Shown in pieces: positions 15,169 to 23,230 of a DNA stretch of 40,310 nt (its first letter is position 1; each line of letters opens with the position of its first letter). The DNA lies in assembly GCA_030037645.1 (NCBI GenBank), contig JASHQI010000110.1, positions 1 through 40,310 of the forward strand, given 5' to 3'. The translations under genes were made by a program, and so were the position numbers. The DNA comes from Xanthobacteraceae bacterium. GTDB lineage: Bacteria > Pseudomonadota > Alphaproteobacteria > Rhizobiales > Xanthobacteraceae. Under the pieces are notes generated by a model, which was given only the letters and a program-made list of their open reading frames with translations, was not told the DNA's origin and made no database searches.

Positions 15169-16671
15169 ATGATGAACACCGCAGTCCCGCTCAAGACCAC
15201 GAAGGCGCAGCCGCTCAATCTGCCCAGCCATCTCGACGCGTTCTATGGCGGCAAATGGCACAAGCCGAAATCGGGCCGCACCGCCGACGCCATCAATCCC
15301 GGCACCGGTGAATCGCTCGGCGCCGTCGCCGATTGCGGCGCGCCCGACATCGACGCTGCGGTCAATGCCGCCAAGGCGGCATTCCCCGCCTGGCGCGACA
15401 CGCCGCCGCTCGAACGCGCCCGGCTGCTCAAGCGCATCGCCAATGTGCTACGCGAGCACGCCGAGGAGCTGGCGATGATCGACGCCGCCGATTGCGGCAA
15501 TCCGTTTCATGAAATGGTCAAAGATGCGACCGTTGCCGCGGCGCAGATCGAGTATTACGCCGGTCTCGTCACCGAAATGAAAGGCTCTTCGATTCCGATG
15601 GGGCCGGACGCGGTCAATTTCTCGGTGCGCGAGCCGCGCGGCGTGGTCGGCCGTATCATTCCGTTCAATCATCCGTTCATGTTCTGCGCCGGCAAATCCG
15701 GCGCGCCACTGGCGACCGGCAATACGGTGGTGATGAAACCGCCGGAACAGGCACCGCTCTCCTCGCTGCGGCTTGCCGAACTGATCGGCGGCATCCTGCC
15801 ACCCGGCGTGTTCAACGTGGTGCCGGGCGGGCGCGAAGCGGGCTCCGCCCTCGCCTCGCATCCCGGTGTCGCCATGATCGCGCTGATCGGCTCGGTCCCG
15901 ACCGGCCGCGCGGTGATGAAGGCGGCCTCCGACACACTCAAAGCCGTGATGCTCGAACTCGGCGGCAAGAACGCGTTGATCGCCTACGCCGACGCCGATC
16001 CCGACGCCGTCGCCGACGGCGTGATCGGCGGCATGAATTTCACCTGGTGCGGGCAATCCTGCGGCTCGACCAGCCGCGCCTTCATCCACGAGAAAATCTA
16101 CGACGCCGTTCTGGCCAAGGTGAAGGCGAAGATCACGCACTATAAGCCCGGCATCGCCACCGATCCCGCCACCACCATGGGCTCGATCATTTCCAAGACG
16201 CAGTACGAGCGTATTCTCGGGTTCATCGACTCTGCAAAAAAAGAGGGCGCGCGGCTGCTGACGGGCGGCGGCAAGCCGTCAGACCCGGCACTGGCGAAAG
16301 GCTTCTTCATCGAGCCGACCGTGTTCGCCGATGTGCAGCCGAACATGCGCATCGCGCGTGAAGAGATTTTCGGTCCCGTGCTCTCGGTGTTCAAATGGAG
16401 CGACGAGGCGACGATGATCGAACAGGTGAATGCCGTCGAATACGGACTGACCGCCTCGATCTGGACCAACGATATCTCGACCGCGCATCGCACGGCCGCT
16501 GCGGTGCAGTCTGGCTTCGTCTGGATCAACGAGGTCTCGAAGCATTTTCTCGGCGCGCCGTTTGGCGGCTACAAGCAATCCGGCATCGGCCGCGAGGAAT
16601 GTTTTGAGGAGATGCTCGCCTACACACAGGAGAAGAACATTCACGTACGGCTCAAGCCGGTGAAGGCCTGA
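15169..16671 (+). CDS. NAD(P)-dependent aldehyde dehydrogenase
   Basis: The 500-aa product is a full-length member of the classical aldehyde dehydrogenase superfamily. Catalytic Cys298 lies in WCGQSCGSTSRAF and the general-base Glu263 in VMLELGGKNALIAYADADPD. The nucleotide-binding GSVPTGRAVMKAAS and the C-terminal PFGGYKQSGIGRE motif are present. It oxidises an aldehyde to the acid in the cytoplasm. The closest type seems to be the betaine / aromatic aldehyde dehydrogenase branch, but substrate cannot be fixed. It lies 67 nt after the ThDP enzyme, on the same strand, and a terminator follows its stop, so the pair probably forms the end of an operon. GGGAGGA at 15161-15167 fits the second Met codon (15172) better than the first. 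Confidence 0.93.
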   Translation: MMNTAVPLKTTKAQPLNLPSHLDAFYGGKWHKPKSGRTADAINPGTGESLGAVADCGAPDIDAAVNAAKAAFPAWRDTPPLERARLLKRIANVLREHAEELAMIDAADCGNPFHEMVKDATVAAAQIEYYAGLVTEMKGSSIPMGPDAVNFSVREPRGVVGRIIPFNHPFMFCAGKSGAPLATGNTVVMKPPEQAPLSSLRLAELIGGILPPGVFNVVPGGREAGSALASHPGVAMIALIGSVPTGRAVMKAASDTLKAVMLELGGKNALIAYADADPDAVADGVIGGMNFTWCGQSCGSTSRAFIHEKIYDAVLAKVKAKITHYKPGIATDPATTMGSIISKTQYERILGFIDSAKKEGARLLTGGGKPSDPALAKGFFIEPTVFADVQPNMRIAREEIFGPVLSVFKWSDEATMIEQVNAVEYGLTASIWTNDISTAHRTAAAVQSGFVWINEVSKHFLGAPFGGYKQSGIGREECFEEMLAYTQEKNIHVRLKPVKA

Positions 16672-16695
16672 AAGCCTGGAACTCCTGGCTTTTTT
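16671..16695 (+). terminator. Rho-independent terminator after the aldehyde dehydrogenase
   Basis: AAAGCCTGG and CCTGGCTTT form a stem with one T-T mismatch around AACT, followed by further T residues to 16695. It starts at the last base of the stop codon and separates the metabolic operon from the binding-protein array. Confidence 0.65.
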
Positions 16696-16800
16696 GCCGC
16701 ACGCGAAGTGTGCGTTGCGTCAGAGATTCGGCGCGCGCGTCGTGCAATGTTGCACGCCGCGGACTAAAGGCCACAGGAAAAACCGCATTGGGGGGCATTG

Positions 16801-17784
16801 GTGCGACGACGCGAATTCATGGCGCTCATCGGCGGCGTGGCAGCGTCTTGGCCGCTCGCAGCGCGCGCACAGCAGACGCCGATCCCCGTGGTTGGATTCC
16901 TCGGCAGCGAGTCCGCCGACAAATGGGCGGACCGGGTGCATGCGTTCCGCCAGGGACTGGCCGAATCCGGCTATGTCGAAGGCCGCAACGTCACAATCGA
17001 CTACCGCTGGGCGGAGGCGCAGTATGACCGCCTGCCGGCCCTGGTGACCGAACTGGTTCGCCTGCCCGCGGCCGTGATTGCCGTCGGTGGCGTGCCCGAA
17101 GTACGGGCGGCAAAGGCCGCGACCAGCACGACGCCCATTGTGTTCCAAATCGGCGTCGACCCGGTTGCAGCCGGACTTGTCGGTAGCCTCAGTCATCCAG
17201 GCGGCAACCTCACCGGCGCGAGCAACCTCAGCATCGCGCTTGGGCAAAAACGCCTGGAACTGCTGCACGAAGCGGTTCCGTCGGCCCGCATCGTGGCCTT
17301 GCTGGTCGACCCCACCAACGGTTCGGTCAGCGAAATCGAAAGCCGCAGCACGCAAGTGGCCGCGCAGCAGCTCGGGCTCGAACTCCATGTGCTGCACGCG
17401 ACTTCGGAGCGAGACTTCGATGCAGTCTTCGCCGCTCTCGACAAACTGAAAGCCGCCGGGCTCGTCATCGGCAATACCGGCATATTCAATGCCCGCGCCG
17501 CACAACTCGGCGCGCTGTCGCTTCGTCACGCGATCCCGGCAATCTTTCAGTCTCGCGGGTTCGCTGCTAGCGGCGGCTTAATGAGCTATGGAACGAGCAT
17601 TCCGTCAGGCTTCCGGATTATCGGTGTCTATGCCGGCCGCATCCTAAGGGGCGAGCATCCGGCCGACCTGCCGGTGCAAGAATCGACTGAAGTAGAGCTG
17701 ATCATCAACCTGAAGACAGCCAAGGCACTCGGAATCACCGTCCCGCTGCCACTGCTCGGCCGCGCCGACGAGGTGATCGAATGA
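16801..17784 (+). CDS. ABC transporter substrate-binding protein, PF04392 type, array copy 1
   Basis: The 327-aa product begins with a twin-arginine-like export signal, RRREFMALIGGVAASWPLAARAQQ, with cleavage expected after ARA. The mature protein starts PIPVVGFLGSES and has the family blocks RQGLAESGYVEGRNVTIDYRWAE, PIVFQIGVDPVAAGLVGSLSHPGGNLTG and the C-terminal INLKTAKALGITVPLPLLGRADEVIE. Proteins of this group (TrpX / YnzE-like) bind small ligands in the periplasm for an ABC importer. Ligand is unknown. GTG at 16801 is chosen because it puts RRREF at residue 2, as in array copy 5; a TTG lies one codon earlier. It is the first of six tandem paralogues and its stop overlaps the next ATG. 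Confidence 0.9.
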   Translation: MRRREFMALIGGVAASWPLAARAQQTPIPVVGFLGSESADKWADRVHAFRQGLAESGYVEGRNVTIDYRWAEAQYDRLPALVTELVRLPAAVIAVGGVPEVRAAKAATSTTPIVFQIGVDPVAAGLVGSLSHPGGNLTGASNLSIALGQKRLELLHEAVPSARIVALLVDPTNGSVSEIESRSTQVAAQQLGLELHVLHATSERDFDAVFAALDKLKAAGLVIGNTGIFNARAAQLGALSLRHAIPAIFQSRGFAASGGLMSYGTSIPSGFRIIGVYAGRILRGEHPADLPVQESTEVELIINLKTAKALGITVPLPLLGRADEVIE

Positions 17785-18818
17785 GACGGTGGGAAACAAA
17801 CTTCACCTCTCCCCCCCGGGGAGCGGAAATCGTTCGCCGCGAACTCATCGCGCTCGTCGGCGGCGCCGCGACGTCACCGCTGCTGTATGCGCTCCCCGCC
17901 CGGGCGCAGCCGAATGGCAAGACGATGCGGATCGGCAGTCTCAGCGGCGGATCGCGCGAAGGAACGCAAGAGAGAGACGCCTGCTTCCAGGACGCGCTGC
18001 GCCGGCTCGGCTGGGTCGAGGGACAGAACATCCTCATTGAACGCCGCTGGGCCGGAGGCAACACGGCCCTGCTACCTGGGCTTGCGGCAGAACTGGTGCG
18101 GCTCAAGCCCGATCTGATTATGGTCTCGGGGACGCCGGCCGCGAAAGCAATGCAGCAAGCAACGCAGGACATTCCGATCGTGTTCAACATGGTCAGCGAC
18201 CCAGTCGCGAGCGGGATCGTTGCAAGCCTCGCGCGTCCGAACGGAAACATCACGGGCGTGTCCAATTTTTTTCCGGCCATGGTCGGCAAGCTTTTGGAGC
18301 TGATCGAGACCGTCTCCGGAGCGAACCGTTTTGCGGTGCTGTACGACCCGAGCAATCCGGGCAAGCAACTCGATGTTCGCGGGCTGCAGGACAGCGGCCG
18401 CGCCATGCGCGTCGACATCGAGCCGATGCCGCTTCGCGGCGCAGCCAGCGTTGATGTCGCATTCGCGACCATGGCGAAAACCCCACCGGGCGCGCTGATC
18501 GTACTGGTCGACAGCATCACGCTCAGCAACAGGCAGAGCATCGTCGAGCAGGCGGCACGACTTCGGCGGCCGGCCATCTACCAAGAGCGCGCCTTCGTTG
18601 AAGCCGGGGGGCTGATGTCCTACGCACTGAATTATTGCGCGCACTTTGGCCGTGCGGCGGCCTATGTCGACAAGCTTCTCAAGGGAGCGAAGCCGACGGA
18701 CCTTCCGGTCGAGCAACCGACCACGTTCGAGTTTGTCATCAATCTCAAGACCGCGAAAGCGCTCGGCCTGACGATCCCGCCCACCATGCTCGCATTGGCC
18801 GATAAGGTGATCGAATGA
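17781..18818 (+). CDS. ABC transporter substrate-binding protein, PF04392 type, array copy 2
   Basis: The 345-aa product starts at an ATG overlapping the previous stop (ATGA). Its first 17 residues, MRRWETNFTSPPRGAEI, precede the usual signal VRRELIALVGGAATSPLLYA with the ARAQ cleavage site. No ATG, GTG or TTG occurs at the place where the other paralogues begin, so the extension appears to be needed for translation. The mature part has RIGSLSGGSREG, ALRRLGWVEGQNILIERRWAGG, PIVFNMVSDPVASGIVASLARPNGNITGV and NLKTAKALGLTIPPTMLALADKVIE. A periplasmic ligand-binding role is expected. The stop region and first codons are almost the same as those of copy 3. Confidence 0.9.
   Translation: MRRWETNFTSPPRGAEIVRRELIALVGGAATSPLLYALPARAQPNGKTMRIGSLSGGSREGTQERDACFQDALRRLGWVEGQNILIERRWAGGNTALLPGLAAELVRLKPDLIMVSGTPAAKAMQQATQDIPIVFNMVSDPVASGIVASLARPNGNITGVSNFFPAMVGKLLELIETVSGANRFAVLYDPSNPGKQLDVRGLQDSGRAMRVDIEPMPLRGAASVDVAFATMAKTPPGALIVLVDSITLSNRQSIVEQAARLRRPAIYQERAFVEAGGLMSYALNYCAHFGRAAAYVDKLLKGAKPTDLPVEQPTTFEFVINLKTAKALGLTIPPTMLALADKVIE
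17784..17832 (+). repeat. Repeated junction segment between array genes
   Basis: After each GA(G)GTGATCGAATGA stop region, a related segment recurs: AGACGGTGGGAAACAAACTT, then CACCTCTCCCC and a G-rich inverse. Copies follow the stops at 17784, 18818, 19954 and 21974. The CTCCCC...GGGGAG part is also seen at 25092-25113 between unrelated genes, so it looks like a dispersed palindrome trapped at an ancestral gene boundary and multiplied with the genes. In copies 2, 3 and 4 it is read as protein; before copy 6 it is out of frame. Confidence 0.6.
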
Positions 18819-19954
18819 GACGGTGGGAAACAAACTTCACCTGTCCCCAAGGGGGAGTGGTCGACGCGCGGGCCCCGCGGGCACGTCGGGTGAGAGGACA
18901 CATACGTGGAGGCTCTATCCCCCTTACCCGGCTCGCGACAAGTTGCTCGCCGATCTCTTCGCAGCGGGGCGAACTGCAAATTGATCGTCGCACTCTCATT
19001 GCCCTCGTGAGCGGCACTGCTCTTGCAAGGCCCTTCGCCGCGCGCGCCCAGCAGCCGATGCCGATAATTGGCGTGCTCAGCGGAACGCACCTCAACCAGT
19101 TCGAAGTCGACGGTGTCAAAGCCGGCCTAGCCGCGGCCGGCTTCAAAGAAGGCGAAAATATCAAGATAGAGTACCGATCGGCGGAAGGCCGGTATGACCG
19201 CCTGCCCGCGCTTGCGCGTGATCTCGCCGAGCGTCGCGTCGCCGTCATCGTGACGATTGGCGGAGCCGCGTCCGCGCCACCGGCCAAGGCAGCGACAACG
19301 AGCATTCCGATTGTCTTTGCCAACGGCGCTGATCCCGTGAAGCTCGGCCTCGTGACCAGCCTCAATCATCCCGGTGGTAACGTGACGGGTGCAAGCTTTT
19401 TGGTCAATTCTCTGGCGGCGAAGCGGATGGAATTGCTGCATCAGCTTCTTCCGTCAGCGGGTTCGATCGGCTTCATCGTCAATAGCAAAAATCCGAGCTA
19501 TGCTGCCGAAACCGGGGAAGTCGAAGCTGCGACGACGGCATTCGGGCAGCAACTTGTGGTCCAAGAGACCGCCGATGAAGCCGGAATTGACATCGCTTTC
19601 AAAATATTCGCCGCGCGCAAAGTCGCCGCATTCGCCGTTGCGGCCGACGCTTTCTTCTTAAGCCGCCACGAGCAAATCGTTGCCTTGGCTGCGAGAGACG
19701 GCTTGCCCGGAATGTATCCACGCGAGGAATATGTCCTGGCCGGCGGACTCGTGAGCTATGCCCCCCACCCTATCGAAGCTTACCGGCTGGCAGGCAGCTA
19801 CGTCGCCAGAATCCTCAAGGGCGAGAAACCGGAAGATCTTCCGGTCCAGCAAGCCGTGAAGGTATATCTCTCCATCAATCTTAAGACCGCAAAGGCGCTC
19901 GGAATAGCGGTGCCGCCCACCCTGCTCGCGCTCGCCAACGAGGTGATCGAATGA
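18815..19954 (+). CDS. ABC transporter substrate-binding protein, PF04392 type, array copy 3 with long N-terminal extension
   Basis: The 379-aa frame begins MRRWETNFTCPQGGVV, copying the junction segment, and runs through 53 residues of unrelated sequence before QIDRRTLIALVSGTALARPF, the export signal with ARAQQ. Leu54 (CTG at 18974) stands where copy 6 has its ATG in the shared GCAAATTGATCG context, so the ancestral start has become a Leu codon and the upstream gap is now read through. The mature part has VIVTIGGAASAPPAKAATTS, PIVFANGADPVKLGLVTSLNHPGGNVTGAS and INLKTAKALGIAVPPTLLALANEVIE. Whether a signal 54 residues inside still works is open; an unrecognised internal start is the alternative. 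Confidence 0.82.
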   Translation: MRRWETNFTCPQGGVVDARAPRARRVRGHIRGGSIPLTRLATSCSPISSQRGELQIDRRTLIALVSGTALARPFAARAQQPMPIIGVLSGTHLNQFEVDGVKAGLAAAGFKEGENIKIEYRSAEGRYDRLPALARDLAERRVAVIVTIGGAASAPPAKAATTSIPIVFANGADPVKLGLVTSLNHPGGNVTGASFLVNSLAAKRMELLHQLLPSAGSIGFIVNSKNPSYAAETGEVEAATTAFGQQLVVQETADEAGIDIAFKIFAARKVAAFAVAADAFFLSRHEQIVALAARDGLPGMYPREEYVLAGGLVSYAPHPIEAYRLAGSYVARILKGEKPEDLPVQQAVKVYLSINLKTAKALGIAVPPTLLALANEVIE

Positions 19955-20991
19955 GTCGCCGGCGCAAAAATTTCACTTCTCTCCGGCGGGGAAACGTCGA
20001 GATTGGACGGCGCGAAGTCATTGCCGCGCTCGGTGCCGCGGCAATCTCATGGCCCGTCGTGGCGCGTGGACAAGAGTCCGATCGAATACGCCTGGTCGCC
20101 GTGGAGATGGCGCTCGCCGAAGGCGACAGTAATGGCCAGCGCCTCGCCGCAGCATTTGAACAATCGCTCCGGCAGCTAGGTTGGGTGCCAGGTCAAAACG
20201 TAAGGATCGAGTATCGCTGGAACGCGACCAACGCTGAACGCGCCCAGACGCAAGCGGCCGAATTGTTGAAGCTCAATCCCGATGTGATCGTCGCTCACGC
20301 CACGATTGTCACCAGGGCGTTCTTCCAAAGTTCGACAAAAATCCCGATTGTGTTCGTGAACGTCTCCGATCCGATCGGCGAGCATTTCGTCGAGAGCTTC
20401 GCCCGTCCCGGCCGCAATTTTACCGGCTTTACCAATATCGAGCCGTCAATCGGAGGCAAATATCTCGAGTTTCTCAAAAAGATCGCACCAAACGTGACGC
20501 GTGCCGCGATGATCTTCAATCCGAATTCGACGCCGGGCGGCGGATCGTATTTCTCAGGTTCGTTTGATAGTGCAGCCGCAATCCTTTCCATCCGGCCGAT
20601 CAAAGCGCCTGTTCAAAATGTTGCCGATATCGAACCGGCCATTGCGGCGCTCGCGGCCAACGGTGGCCTCGTCGTGATCGGTGAACCCTTTACCAATCTT
20701 CATCGTGCCGAAATACTTCGATTATCCGCGCAATATCGATTGCCCACGATTTGTCCCTACCGCTTGTATGCGCAGGACGGCTGCCTGATGTCTTACGGCG
20801 TTGACTTTGCCGATCAATTCGCGCGCGCGGCCACTTATGTCGATCGCATCCTCAAAGGCGCGACTCCGCAGAGCCTTCCCGTGCAATCGCCCGTGAAGTT
20901 CGAGCTTGTCATCAATCTCAAAACCGCCAAGGCGCTCGGCATCACCGTGCCGCCGACTCTGCTTGCGACCGCCGACGAGGTCATTGAATGA
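19951..20991 (+). CDS. ABC transporter substrate-binding protein, PF04392 type, array copy 4
   Basis: The 346-aa product starts at an ATGA overlap with copy 3. It has a 17-residue extension, MSRRRKNFTSLRRGNVE, before IGRREVIAALGAAAISWPVV and an ARGQE cleavage site. Family blocks are LRQLGWVPGQNVRIEYRWNATN, PIVFVNVSDPIGEHFVESFARPGRNFTGF, TICPYRLYAQDGCLMSYGVD and INLKTAKALGITVPPTLLATADEVIE. Together with copy 5 it belongs to a branch with DPIG rather than DPV in the central motif, so the array holds at least two sub-branches and is not one fresh expansion. Expected role is periplasmic ligand binding; ligand unknown. Confidence 0.9.
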   Translation: MSRRRKNFTSLRRGNVEIGRREVIAALGAAAISWPVVARGQESDRIRLVAVEMALAEGDSNGQRLAAAFEQSLRQLGWVPGQNVRIEYRWNATNAERAQTQAAELLKLNPDVIVAHATIVTRAFFQSSTKIPIVFVNVSDPIGEHFVESFARPGRNFTGFTNIEPSIGGKYLEFLKKIAPNVTRAAMIFNPNSTPGGGSYFSGSFDSAAAILSIRPIKAPVQNVADIEPAIAALAANGGLVVIGEPFTNLHRAEILRLSAQYRLPTICPYRLYAQDGCLMSYGVDFADQFARAATYVDRILKGATPQSLPVQSPVKFELVINLKTAKALGITVPPTLLATADEVIE

Positions 20992-21974
20992 GGCGGCGCG
21001 AGTTCATTACGATGCTCGGCGGCGCGGCGGCGGTGCGGCCGCTTGCGGCGCGCGCGCAGCAGCTAGACCGGATGCGGGTGATCGGCGTCCTGATCAACTC
21101 CGTCGAGGGCGATCCGGCGGGGGAAGCGTGGCTGGCGGCGTTGCGCGACGGGCTCGTCAAGCTCGGCTGGACGTCAAGCAATCTGCACATGGAGATTCGC
21201 TGGGGCTCCGATGCTGCGCTCATCGCGCGCCAAGCGGCTGAACTGGTCGCGCTCAATGCCGAAGTTCTGGTCGGCGAATCGACCGCGGCGCTTGAGGCGT
21301 TCCAACGGCTGACAAAGACGATTCCGATTGTGTTCCTCGGAGTCGCCGACCCGATCGGCCAGGGCTTTGTCGCCAGCCTGGCGCATCCCGGCGGCAATAT
21401 CACCGGATTTAGTGTTTTTGACGCGCCAATGGCGGGCAAATGGCTCGGAATGTTGGCGCAGATCACACCGCCTGTGACCCGCGTTGCGGTGTTGTTCAAT
21501 CCCGCGTCAGCGCCTTATTCCGGTCTGATGATTCAGGCCAGCGGGGAAGCGGCCCGATCGATGGCGATAGCGGTGCGAGCGGCGCCGGTGAATAGCGATT
21601 CCGAGATCGAACCTTTGATGGCGGACGTCGCGCGAGAAGAGCACGGTGGCGTGCTGGTGCTGGCGAGCGCCTTCACCGTGGGGCATCATGACGTGATCGT
21701 CGCTGCCGCCGCCAAATACCGCGTTCCAGCGGTCTATGGCGTTGCGATGTTTGCCGATAGTGGCGGACTGATGTCTTATGGACCCGACCTCATCGACGCG
21801 TTCCGCCACGCGGCTGATTATGTCGATCAGATCCTCAAAGGCGCCAAGCCCGCGGACCTGCCGGTCCAGGACCCGACCAAGTTCGAGCTCGTGATCAATC
21901 TCAAGACGGCGAAGGCGCTCGGCGTCACTATCTCACCGACATTACTCGGCATCGCCGACGAGGTCATTGAATGA
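20988..21974 (+). CDS. ABC transporter substrate-binding protein, PF04392 type, array copy 5
   Basis: The 328-aa product starts MRRREFITMLGGAAAVRPLA with the ARAQQ cleavage site. This is the canonical short form without an extension, and its ATG overlaps the stop of copy 4. Blocks are LRDGLVKLGWTSSNLHMEIRWG, PIVFLGVADPIGQGFVASLAHPGGNITGFSVFD, VPAVYGVAMFADSGGLMSYGPD and INLKTAKALGVTISPTLLGIADEVIE. The junction with copy 4 has lost the CTCCCC segment, which explains the missing extension. Function as for the other copies; ligand unknown. Confidence 0.9.
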   Translation: MRRREFITMLGGAAAVRPLAARAQQLDRMRVIGVLINSVEGDPAGEAWLAALRDGLVKLGWTSSNLHMEIRWGSDAALIARQAAELVALNAEVLVGESTAALEAFQRLTKTIPIVFLGVADPIGQGFVASLAHPGGNITGFSVFDAPMAGKWLGMLAQITPPVTRVAVLFNPASAPYSGLMIQASGEAARSMAIAVRAAPVNSDSEIEPLMADVAREEHGGVLVLASAFTVGHHDVIVAAAAKYRVPAVYGVAMFADSGGLMSYGPDLIDAFRHAADYVDQILKGAKPADLPVQDPTKFELVINLKTAKALGVTISPTLLGIADEVIE

Positions 21975-22016
21975 GGCGGCACGAGATGAATTGCATTTCT
22001 CCCCCTCGGGGCAGAG

Positions 22017-23003
22017 ATGCAAATTGATCGGCGCACGTTCGTCGCGTTTCTCGCCGGCGCGGCAGCGGCGTGGCCGCTCGCGGCGCGCGCGCAGGCGCCA
22101 ATGCCGGTCATTGGGTTCCTCGATAAAGGCGAATCCGCAGGCATGGCGGACAATCTGGCCGGTTTTCGCAGGGGCCTCGCCGAAACGGGGTACAGCGAGG
22201 GCAAAAATCTCAAGATCGAATACCGCTGGGCCGAGAACCACAACGACAGGCTGCCAGCACTCGCGGCCGAGCTCGTGCACATGCCCGTTGCGGTAATCGC
22301 AGCCACCCGTAGCTCGGCGCCCGCGCTTGCCGCCAAGGCGGCAACTTCGACCATCCCGATCGTGTTCCAGACCGGCAGCGATCCGGTCAAGGACGGCCTG
22401 GTCGCCAGCATGAACCGGCCTGGCGGCAACGTCACCGGCGCCAGCCGATTGACCACAGCGCTGGTGACGAAGCGGCTCGACATGATCCTGGAGCTATTGC
22501 CGAAGGCAACCTCGATCGGCTTCTTGGTCAATCCGAATGGTGTCCAGACCGCGATCCAGGTGCAGGAAATGCAAAAGGCCACCCGTTCGCGCGGCCTGGC
22601 GCTGCATCTCGTGAGGGCTGACAGCGTTGGTGAAATCGACACGGCTTTCGCCGCACTGGCACAATCCGGAATTGCCGCGCTGGTCGAAGGCAGCGATCCT
22701 TTGTTCATTGACGATCGCAAGCACATTGTGGCGCTGACGATCCGCTACAAAATTCCGACCATCTTCTTCGAGCGCGACTCGGTTGTTGCCGGCGGCCTGA
22801 TGACCTATGCGGCGAGCTTTTCGGATTCCTTCCGCCAGGTCGGAGCCTACGTCGGCCGAATCCTCAAAGGCGCGAGGCCGGCCGACCTGCCGGTGCTGCA
22901 GCCGACCAAGTTCGATCTCATCATCAACATGAAGACCGCCAAAGCGATTGGGCTTACCGTACCGCCGACCTTGCTCGCGCTCGCCGACGAGGTGATCGAG
23001 TAA
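22017..23003 (+). CDS. ABC transporter substrate-binding protein, PF04392 type, array copy 6
   Basis: The 328-aa product starts MQIDRRTFVAFLAGAAAAWP with LAARAQ as cleavage site. An ATGA overlap with copy 5 exists at 21971 but is out of frame, so the gene uses its own ATG at 22017, 43 nt after the previous stop, with GGGGCAG upstream. Blocks are FRRGLAETGYSEGKNLKIEYRWAEN, PIVFQTGSDPVKDGLVASMNRPGGNVTGASR, IPTIFFERDSVVAGGLMTYA and INMKTAKAIGLTVPPTLLALADEVIE. It resembles copies 1 and 3 most by these motifs. No permease or ATPase follows; the next gene, soxC, is 227 nt away. Confidence 0.9.
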   Translation: MQIDRRTFVAFLAGAAAAWPLAARAQAPMPVIGFLDKGESAGMADNLAGFRRGLAETGYSEGKNLKIEYRWAENHNDRLPALAAELVHMPVAVIAATRSSAPALAAKAATSTIPIVFQTGSDPVKDGLVASMNRPGGNVTGASRLTTALVTKRLDMILELLPKATSIGFLVNPNGVQTAIQVQEMQKATRSRGLALHLVRADSVGEIDTAFAALAQSGIAALVEGSDPLFIDDRKHIVALTIRYKIPTIFFERDSVVAGGLMTYAASFSDSFRQVGAYVGRILKGARPADLPVLQPTKFDLIINMKTAKAIGLTVPPTLLALADEVIE

Positions 23004-23230
23004 AGGCGCCTCCGCAAAGGCGGGGACATAACCGAGGCACCGCGACCCGCCGCTTTGTGTCCGGGTCAAGCCAAGTCCGATCATGGTCTCGGCGCGGAAA
23101 AGACGCAAAAAATACCGTTCACAACAGCCGACAAAGCGGGCAACATGACCGCGGGAGGAGTCCCATTCTCTTGCCTACGACACGCCAAGTCCAATCGACG
23201 CCGTAAGCGCCGATCCGTCAGGAGGGAATC

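Noticed and set aside
13533-15218. 561-codon minus-strand frame opposite the second ThDP enzyme
   Set aside because: A mirror frame common in high-GC genes; it has no family motif, while the plus strand has the ThDP motifs.
16801-23003. Idea that the six paralogues are one gene amplified very recently
   Set aside because: The predicted proteins differ widely in their middle parts and fall into at least two motif types; only the ends and junctions stay alike.
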